Below, in pieces: positions 1-4,980 of a DNA stretch of 6,012 nucleotides. Numbering within the stretch: position 1 is the stretch's first letter; each line of letters begins with the position of its first letter. Both the position numbers and the translations under genes were made by a program. The notes beneath the pieces were generated by a model. That model had not been told where the DNA came from and searched no databases. It was given only the letters and a program-made list of their open reading frames with translations. Origin of the DNA: Sphingobium sp. (lineage in GTDB: Bacteria; Pseudomonadota; Alphaproteobacteria; Sphingomonadales; Sphingomonadaceae); NCBI GenBank assembly GCA_020051025.1, contig JAGVJS010000262.1:1-6012 (forward strand). Reading direction: 5' to 3'.

Positions 1-260
1 GTCAGGTTGACGACCGTGAGTTTGGCCATTTCAGCGCGCTGCACATGGTTGCGCACCTGGATGAGGGCACCAATCGCCAGCGCATGAATTGCCAGGATGG
101 CGGCGATAGCGGGCAGATTAGGGCGTGATCGAACGCCGTAGCGACTGGCCGCCACAGGCACCGCGACGACGGGCGACGGGGACATTGCCGGCGCGGCCGT
201 GATCGCCTGTTCAGAACCGGCATCATAATCGTCGATCGACAGACTCGCGGCTTGCAACAT
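1..260 (-). CDS. tonB: Energy transducer TonB, N-terminal part (cut by window edge)
   Basis: Only the first 86 codons are visible; the gene continues past base 1. TonB spans the inner membrane and periplasm and passes proton-motive energy from ExbB/ExbD to outer-membrane receptors. The visible part has a cytoplasmic leader of about 48 residues rich in Ala and Pro, then RYGVRSRP, then one hydrophobic segment (about residues 49-69, LPAIAAILAIHALAIGALIQ) containing His59. That matches the membrane-anchor His of the TonB family SxxxH motif, although the Ser position is Ile55 here. It continues AEMAKLTVVNLT, the kind of sequence that in this family precedes the proline-rich periplasmic linker. The ATG at 260 is chosen because AGGGAGG (268-274) lies 7 bases upstream. 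It follows the siderophore receptor on the same strand, its likely partner. The proline-rich region and C-terminal domain lie outside the window, so the call rests on the anchor and on context. Confidence 0.8.
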   Translation of the reverse strand, partial: MLQAASLSIDDYDAGSEQAITAAPAMSPSPVVAVPVAASRYGVRSRPNLPAIAAILAIHALAIGALIQVRNHVQRAEMAKLTVVNL

Positions 261-295
261 GGAAGCGCCTCCCTCTCAGCGCCCTTAGCGCGAAG

Positions 296-324
296 ACTAA
301 TGCGAATCAATTGCGTCCCAGCAA
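296..324 (-). promoter_or_regulatory. Candidate tonB promoter with a Fur-box-like site
   Basis: On the minus strand a possible -35 TTGCTG (319-324) and a possible -10 CATTAG (297-302, spacer 16) or ATTAGT (296-301, spacer 17) flank a site at 300-316. Read on the plus strand this site is ATGCGAATCAATTGCGT. The TGCGAAT half agrees fully with the Fur-type consensus TTGCGAATGATTCTCAA, while the other half is degenerate (about 10 of 17 in total). The site is 40 to 56 bases ahead of the tonB start and beyond the terminator that follows the receptor, so it would give tonB its own iron-regulated start. The promoter hexamers are weak matches, and the assignment rests mainly on position and on similarity to the site ahead of the receptor. 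Confidence 0.45.
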
Positions 325-330
325 CAGGAC

Positions 331-378
331 AGAAATTAAAGACGGGCGGCGACCCGAGGAGAGGATATCGCCACCCGC
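331..378 (-). terminator. Intrinsic terminator downstream of the siderophore receptor
   Basis: On the minus strand CGGGTGGCGA (368-377) can pair with TCGCCGCCCG (343-352) over ten positions with one G-T wobble, closing a loop of 15 bases. The stem is followed directly by TCTTTAATTTCT (342-331), a T-rich tail in the right place for a Rho-independent terminator. It lies about 40 bases past the receptor stop and ends just before the tonB promoter region. The loop is longer than ideal and the tail is interrupted, so leaky termination is possible. Confidence 0.6.
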
Positions 379-384
379 CTTTCA

Positions 385-406
385 CCCCGGCCGGGACAGG
401 CCGGGG
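385..406. repeat. Perfect GC-rich hairpin just after the receptor stop
   Basis: CCCCGGCC (385-392) and GGCCGGGG (399-406) form a perfect 8-base-pair stem with a 6-base loop. It starts 9 bases past the receptor stop codon. No clear T-run follows it on the minus strand (the next bases are GTGAAAGG), so it is not a classical terminator alone. It may protect the 3' end of the receptor mRNA or add to the terminator at 331-378. Confidence 0.5.
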
Positions 407-415
407 ACTTTGGGA

Positions 416-2875
416 TCAGAACTGATAGTTCAGGCTGAACACCGCCGATCGGGTCGGCGCCGGCTGCGCCCAGCTGCCGCCGACAGAATTGCGCACCGTC
501 GTCACATATTTCTCGTTGGTGAAATTCTGGACGTTGACCTGCGCCTTCAGGTTCGGCGTGATCGGGTAATTCACCATCAGGCGATGGATGGTGTAGCTCG
601 GCACATGATAGGCAACATAGGTGCCGGCCGCCAACTGGGCCAGCGTCGGCTGGTTCAGCAGGAACCTGCCCTGATAGGTCAGGCCATAGCCCAGCTCCAG
701 GCCGAAATCGAAGCGGTAGGTGGTGAACAGGCTGCCCGAATGTTTCGGCGTGTTGGTCAGCGCATAGCCCGCCGTCGGATCAGGGAAGGCCGCGCTGTTG
801 GCGCAGGCCCCTGCCGCCGGATCGGACGTGCCCGGATGATCGAGGCAATAGTCCGAGACACCCTGCTTGATCTTCGACTTCAGGTACATGTAGTTGGCCG
901 AAATCGTCCAGTTGCTGGTGATGTTGCCCGACGCGCCGAAGGACATGCCTTCGACCCGCTGGCGGCCGTCGGTCGCCTGATCCGGCAGCAGCGGATCGCC
1001 CGACACGACCTTGATCTGATTGCGATCGTTGCGAAAAGCGGCGAGCGTCAGCAGCAACTTTTTGTCGAACAGGTCGGCCTTGGCGCCGATTTCATAGTTT
1101 TTCGTGGTTTCCGGCTTCACATTGCAGGTGCCGCTGCCGCCGGCCGTATTGTCCGCCGTGCAGCTGCCATCGACCGAGGCCTTGGACGGCAGCTTGGAGT
1201 TGCCGAAGGCGACGTAGAGGCTGGTGTCCGGCGTCGGCTTCACCACCGCGCCGACGCGATAGGAGAAGAGATTGTCGTCGGTACGTGGCAAGGTGGTCGC
1301 GCTGGTCAACTGGCCCAGCGCCGGCGAACCGGCAGTCACATTATAGGCGAAGCTGCGGCTGAGGCCCTTCACATTCTCATAGCGCAGGCCACCGTTGACC
1401 TCGAAAAAGTCGCTGAATTTCAGCGTGTCGAACAGATAGGCGGCATAGCTGGTCTGCTCGCCCAGCGCACGGCTGGTACGGATGAAGTTGATCGGACCGC
1501 TATAGTCGTTGTTGCCGTAGGTATAGCCGGCCGGTCCCTGCACCACTTCGCCGGGATTGGCGATGTTCACCAGCGGGAAGAGGGGGGTCGAGCCGTCGGC
1601 GTTGCGGGGCAGCGCGCCCTGTTCCTGCCGATATTGTTCCCACATGGCCGACGCGCCGAGAACCAGCGTATGGCCCACGCCACCGGTGTCGAAATCGGCG
1701 CTCAGGTCGATCTGGTTATAAGCGGTCGTGTTGTTGATGAAACGCTGAACGCCACGACCGCCCGTGGGCAGATAATAGCCGGCTGGCACGGTGAAACTGG
1801 CGCCGTTGACCGTGGTGGTGCAGGCCGCGCCGATCCCCGTATTCACATCTGGCGGCTGAAGGCCGGTCGACGCGAGGCAGAAGGTGCCGTTAGGCTGGCT
1901 GGTGATCGTATTCTGGCGAATATGTTCGTAGCGGGTCAGGTTGCGGATCTTCACCGCATCGCTGAACTGATGGCTGAAGATCGCCTGGAGCGAGCGGGTC
2001 TTGCTGTTCTGCTGGTCCAGATTGGCGAAGCCATAATAGCCAGACCGGTCGAATTCCTTCAGGAAGCCGCCTTCGCGCGGGTAATAGCGCAGGCCATATT
2101 GCGGCATGGCATCGTCATGCAGATACTCGCCCTGCACCGTCAGGCTGGTCGGGCTGTCGATGCCGATGGTGATCGCCGGGGCGAAGCCGTAGCGTTCATA
2201 ATATTCGACATCGCGGCCGGGCACGTCATTCTTGTGATAGACGGCATTCAGACGGACCGCGATCAGGTCGTTGACGCGCTTGTTGGCGTCGATCGTGGCG
2301 CGATAATAGTTATCGGTGCCGACGCCGGCGTTCAGGATCGTCTGGTCGTCGGCCAGCGGGCGCTTGGTGACCAGATTGATCGTGCCGGCGACCGAACCGC
2401 CGCCGTTCATCACCGAATTGGCACCGTTCGTGACTTCGACCTGCTCGATATTATAGACTTCGTTGCGGTTCAGGAACGCGCCCGACCGCACGCCGTCGAT
2501 CGTCACGTCGTTCTTGGCGTCCTGACCGCGCAGGATGATACGGTCGCCATAGCCAAAGCCACCCTCGCCCGCGCCGAAGGTGATGCCCGGCACGGTCGAG
2601 AGAACATCGCGCAGGGTCAGCAGATTTTGTTGCTGGATGGTTTCCTTGCCGATGACGGTGATGGTCTGCGGCGTGTCGAGCAACGGGCGGGTATATTTGG
2701 GCGATTCCGCCTTTTCGACCTTGATCGCGGATTCATCGATCGCGCTGTCGGTGACGGTTACGCCGCCAAGGCGCGCCCCCTGTTCCCCCTCCTGCGCGCT
2801 GGCGCTGGCGGCAAAGGCCATGGCGCCAACGCAGCCCAAAGCCAGAAAGGACGTCATATTCCCGGACTTCGACAT
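416..2875 (-). CDS. TonB-dependent siderophore receptor, Fiu-like (catecholate type)
   Basis: An outer-membrane gated porin of 819 residues that would import a ferric siderophore using TonB energy. A signal peptide is visible (Lys3, hydrophobic core, ASA before Gln28). A likely TonB box follows, GGVTVTDS at about 37-44. The plug occupies about 60-173, with TPQTITVI (68-75), LRDVLSTVPGI (88-98), LRGQ (115-118), IDGVR (126-130), IEQVEVTNGANS (143-154) and AGTINLVTK (163-171). The rest is the 22-strand barrel type, ending in SLNYQF with the terminal Phe typical of BAM-assembled barrels. The plug pattern resembles the Fiu/catecholate receptor group; the actual ligand cannot be read from sequence. 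The mature protein has six Cys in three close pairs (333/352, 572/584, 677/691). The ATG at 2875 has AAGGGGAA (2884-2891) 8 bases upstream. A Fur-box-containing promoter precedes it and tonB follows, which supports iron-regulated siderophore uptake. Confidence 0.93.
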   Translation of the reverse strand: MSKSGNMTSFLALGCVGAMAFAASASAQEGEQGARLGGVTVTDSAIDESAIKVEKAESPKYTRPLLDTPQTITVIGKETIQQQNLLTLRDVLSTVPGITFGAGEGGFGYGDRIILRGQDAKNDVTIDGVRSGAFLNRNEVYNIEQVEVTNGANSVMNGGGSVAGTINLVTKRPLADDQTILNAGVGTDNYYRATIDANKRVNDLIAVRLNAVYHKNDVPGRDVEYYERYGFAPAITIGIDSPTSLTVQGEYLHDDAMPQYGLRYYPREGGFLKEFDRSGYYGFANLDQQNSKTRSLQAIFSHQFSDAVKIRNLTRYEHIRQNTITSQPNGTFCLASTGLQPPDVNTGIGAACTTTVNGASFTVPAGYYLPTGGRGVQRFINNTTAYNQIDLSADFDTGGVGHTLVLGASAMWEQYRQEQGALPRNADGSTPLFPLVNIANPGEVVQGPAGYTYGNNDYSGPINFIRTSRALGEQTSYAAYLFDTLKFSDFFEVNGGLRYENVKGLSRSFAYNVTAGSPALGQLTSATTLPRTDDNLFSYRVGAVVKPTPDTSLYVAFGNSKLPSKASVDGSCTADNTAGGSGTCNVKPETTKNYEIGAKADLFDKKLLLTLAAFRNDRNQIKVVSGDPLLPDQATDGRQRVEGMSFGASGNITSNWTISANYMYLKSKIKQGVSDYCLDHPGTSDPAAGACANSAAFPDPTAGYALTNTPKHSGSLFTTYRFDFGLELGYGLTYQGRFLLNQPTLAQLAAGTYVAYHVPSYTIHRLMVNYPITPNLKAQVNVQNFTNEKYVTTVRNSVGGSWAQPAPTRSAVFSLNYQF

Positions 2876-2907
2876 AAAAGCAGTTCCCCTTTTGTAGTTG
2901 GGGCAGG

Positions 2908-2936
2908 CTGCTATTGAGAGTCCTTCGCAAAGTCAA
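2908..2936 (-). promoter_or_regulatory. Promoter with Fur box ahead of the siderophore receptor
   Basis: On the minus strand a -35 TTGACT (2931-2936) and a weak -10 TAGCAG (2908-2913) are separated by exactly 17 bases. That spacer, TTGCGAAGGACTCTCAA (2914-2930), differs at only two positions from the Fur-type consensus TTGCGAATGATTCTCAA and has the inverted ends TTGCGA and TCTCAA. Fur bound here would cover the RNA polymerase site, so the receptor should be repressed when iron is plentiful. The -35 begins only 12 bases past the stop of the upstream small gene, with no terminator seen between them, so some read-through from the upstream operon is possible. Confidence 0.65.
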
Positions 2937-2947
2937 CGCTATTGCGA

Positions 2948-3235
2948 CTAATTATTGCTGCTGTTGCGAGATTGTTGCAGAAATAGCCAGCTGCGGATGG
3001 CGCTCGCTAGGTTGGGCGGATGCGACGCCGCGAGCCGCTCCACATCGATGCGGGCGACGAGCGCGTTGACGGGGAGTTGTTGCCGGGCAGCATGGGCGCG
3101 CAGGGCGTCCCAGAAAATCGGCTCCAGACTGATCGCGGTCTGGTGCCCCGCAATGGTCAGGCTGCGCTTGACCGGCGGGGAGAAGGGCGACCCTTCCGGC
3201 CCATCGGGGCCATGGTCAGGGTCGCCCGCTTCCAT
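2948..3235 (-). CDS. Ribbon-helix-helix domain protein (RHH_4 type)
   Basis: A 95-residue protein with an acidic, Pro/Gly-rich leader (about 1-21), then a ribbon-helix-helix-like core. The strand KRSLTIAGHQTAISLE (23-38) is followed by FWDALRAHAARQQLP (41-55), VNALVARIDVERL (56-68) and NLASAIRSWLF (75-85). The pattern R-S-x-x-I-x-G-H-x-T, then S-L-E-x-x-F-W, then I-D-x-x-R, then N-L-x-S-A-x-R is that of the alphaproteobacterial RHH_4 family. These proteins are predicted to dimerise and bind DNA through the strand, but their targets are largely unknown. The ATG at 3235 shares its A with the phaB stop (TGATG), and no strong ribosome site is visible, so translation probably depends on phaB. A TTG one codon upstream (3238) is an unlikely alternative start. 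The C-terminal tail QQSRNSSNN is encoded by A/T-richer repeats and looks disordered. Family assignment is good; any regulatory target is inference. Confidence 0.82.
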   Translation of the reverse strand: MEAGDPDHGPDGPEGSPFSPPVKRSLTIAGHQTAISLEPIFWDALRAHAARQQLPVNALVARIDVERLAASHPPNLASAIRSWLFLQQSRNSSNN

Positions 3236-3957
3236 CAATACATATGCTGGCCGCCGTTGATCGACAGGGTGCTGCCGGTCACGAAGCCACCATCCTCACT
3301 GCACAGGAATGCCACGCCGCGCGCGATTTCATGCGCCTGGCCCAGACGGCCGACGGGAATCTTCGCCACGATCTTTTCCAGCACGGCCGGCGGGACCGCC
3401 GCCACCATGTCAGTGTCGATATAGCCCGGCGCGATCGCGTTGACGGTCACGCCATATTTCGCGCCTTCCTGCGCCAGCGCCTTGGTAAAGCCATGGATAC
3501 CGGATTTGGCGGCGGCATAGTTGACCTGACCATATTGGCCGGCCTGGCCGTTGATCGACCCGATATTGACGATACGACCCCAGCCGCGCTCGCGCATACC
3601 GCCGAACGTCGCCTTGGCCATGTTGAAACAACCGCCAAGGTTGATGCGCATGACTTCATTCCAGTCGTCGAAGCTCATCTTCGCCAGCACGCCATCGCGG
3701 GTGATGCCGGCATTGTTGACGACGATATCGACCGGACCGAGCGCTTCTGCCACCTGGGCCACGCCATCCAGGCAGGCCTGATGATCGCCCACATCCCATT
3801 TGAAGCTGGCAATGCCGGTCTTTTCGGTGAAGGCCTTCGCCTTTTCCTCATTGCCGGCATAGTTGGCGGCAACGGTATAACCCAGTTCCTTCAGCGCCAG
3901 GCTGATCGCCTCGCCGATACCCCGCGTTCCGCCCGTCACGATCGCCACTTTCGACAT
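3235..3957 (-). CDS. phaB: Acetoacetyl-CoA reductase PhaB (NADPH-type, SDR family)
   Basis: Reduces acetoacetyl-CoA to (R)-3-hydroxybutyryl-CoA, the monomer for polyhydroxybutyrate, in the cytoplasm. The 240-residue protein is full family length. It is a classical short-chain dehydrogenase: TGGTRGIG nucleotide loop (8-15), DV at 55-56, NNAG (81-84), Asn106, and the catalytic triad Ser134, Tyr147 and Lys151 within NIGSINGQAGQYGQ and NYAAAKSG. PGYIDTDM (187-194 region) and the C-terminus INGGQHMY are hallmarks of PhaB and separate it from FabG, the main alternative. The ATG at 3957 is preferred over a TTG at 3975, because AAGAGGA (3964-3970) sits 6 bases before the ATG and would be inside the longer form. 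It starts 24 bases after hemH and overlaps the next gene by one base. No phaA or phaC is in the window. Confidence 0.95.
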   Translation of the reverse strand: MSKVAIVTGGTRGIGEAISLALKELGYTVAANYAGNEEKAKAFTEKTGIASFKWDVGDHQACLDGVAQVAEALGPVDIVVNNAGITRDGVLAKMSFDDWNEVMRINLGGCFNMAKATFGGMRERGWGRIVNIGSINGQAGQYGQVNYAAAKSGIHGFTKALAQEGAKYGVTVNAIAPGYIDTDMVAAVPPAVLEKIVAKIPVGRLGQAHEIARGVAFLCSEDGGFVTGSTLSINGGQHMY

Positions 3958-3981
3958 AAAGCGTCCTCTTCCCAAACAGGG

Positions 3982-4980
3982 TCAGTCCATCCAACCCGAA
4001 AGCTCGCGGCTCATCAGCCTCTGATAGAGAGTGATAGCTGCCGCCGATGCATTTAGACAGGGCAAATAGGCAAAATTTTCACCGCCATGGCGCAAAAAAA
4101 CCTCTTTCGCCCGCAACGCGATTTCCTCTAAGGTTTCAAGGCAATCCGCCGAAAATCCGGGTGTTACGACAGCAATATTCCGGACACCTTCCTTTACCAA
4201 TTTGGCGAGTGTCGCCTCGGTTTCCGGTTCAAGCCATTTGGCCCGGCCGAAGCGCGACTGGAAGCTCATATGCACCGGCAGGGAAAGGGCTTCGCGCAAC
4301 AGGCGGACGGTCTTGAGCGACTGACAATGATAGGGATCGCCCAGATGCAATGTGCGTTCGGGCATGCCGTGGAAGCTGGCGAGCAGCGCATCCGGCACGA
4401 AGTCGAGCGTGGCGACATGCGCCTCGATCGACGCCTTCAACGCCGCGATATAGGCCGGGTCGTCATGATAGGGCGGCAGGGTGCGCACCGCCGGTTGCCA
4501 GCGCATCGCCGCCAGCGCGGCGAAGGCGGCATCATTGGCGGTCGCAGTAGTCGCCCCGCTATATTGCGGATAGAGCGGCGCAAGCAGGATGCGGTCGCAA
4601 CCCTGGCGCTTCATCGCCGCCAGCGTTGTAGCAATGGCGGGATTGCCGTAGCGCATCGCCCAGTCGACCACGACATGCGGCATCGCCTGCTGCAACGCCT
4701 GCGCCGTGGCGCGGGTATGGACGGCGAGCGGCGATCCTTCGGGCGTCCACACCTGTTGATAGGCATGGGCGGACTTCTTCGGTCGGGTGGTCAGGATCAC
4801 GCCGTGCAATATCGGCTGCCACACCAATTTGGGGATTTCCACGACACGCGGGTCGGACAGAAATTCCGCCAGATAGCGGCGCACCGATGTGGCATCGGGC
4901 GCATCGGGCGTGCCGAGGTTGATGAGCAGCACGCCCACCCTGGGCGCGGGGATGACGGGATGATCGGCAGGGATGGTCAT
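3982..4980 (-). CDS. hemH: Ferrochelatase (protohaem ferro-lyase)
   Basis: Inserts Fe2+ into protoporphyrin IX to make protohaem, the last step of haem synthesis. At 332 residues it has normal bacterial length. Visible motifs are VLLINLGTPD (17-26), RRYLAEFLSDPRV (34-46), AMRYGNP (108-114), LAPLYPQYS (133-141), SFHGMPER with the catalytic His204, SFQSRFGRAKWL (239-250), and PGFSADCLETLEEI with the conserved acidic Glu282. Four Cys occur (128, 219, 280, 308), including YHCQS and LPCLN. I cannot tell from sequence whether they hold an iron-sulphur cluster, as some bacterial ferrochelatases do. The ATG at 4980 overlaps the upstream stop (ATGA), and GGGAAG (4984-4989) lies 3 bases upstream, a rather short spacing that fits coupled translation. 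The last 70 codons or so are A/T-richer than the rest and include a run of seven T at 4094-4100. Confidence 0.97.
   Translation of the reverse strand: MTIPADHPVIPAPRVGVLLINLGTPDAPDATSVRRYLAEFLSDPRVVEIPKLVWQPILHGVILTTRPKKSAHAYQQVWTPEGSPLAVHTRATAQALQQAMPHVVVDWAMRYGNPAIATTLAAMKRQGCDRILLAPLYPQYSGATTATANDAAFAALAAMRWQPAVRTLPPYHDDPAYIAALKASIEAHVATLDFVPDALLASFHGMPERTLHLGDPYHCQSLKTVRLLREALSLPVHMSFQSRFGRAKWLEPETEATLAKLVKEGVRNIAVVTPGFSADCLETLEEIALRAKEVFLRHGGENFAYLPCLNASAAAITLYQRLMSRELSGWMD

Noticed and set aside
2..385. Minus-strand frame of 127 codons over the tonB start region
   Set aside because: Arg/Pro/Cys-rich, no plausible ribosome site or domain, and it crosses the terminator and promoter region. 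The frame starting at 260 gives a TonB membrane anchor instead.
311..2917. Open frame of 868 codons on the plus strand, antisense to the siderophore receptor
   Set aside because: Its codons are exact reverse complements of receptor codons. A stop here would need TTA, CTA or TCA in the receptor, which this genome nearly avoids. The translation is Arg/Ala/Val-rich and low in family-like features, while the minus-strand protein is a full receptor.
2953..2990. Repeated ATTATTGCTGCTGTTGCGAGATTGTTGC-like triplets as a possible repeat array or regulatory repeat
   Set aside because: These are the codons of the Asn/Ser/Gln-rich tail of the ribbon-helix-helix protein; there is no regular unit or spacing.
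3244..4056. Plus-strand open frame antisense to phaB
   Set aside because: Same codon register as phaB on the opposite strand, so it is a by-product of codon choice. No domain is recognisable.
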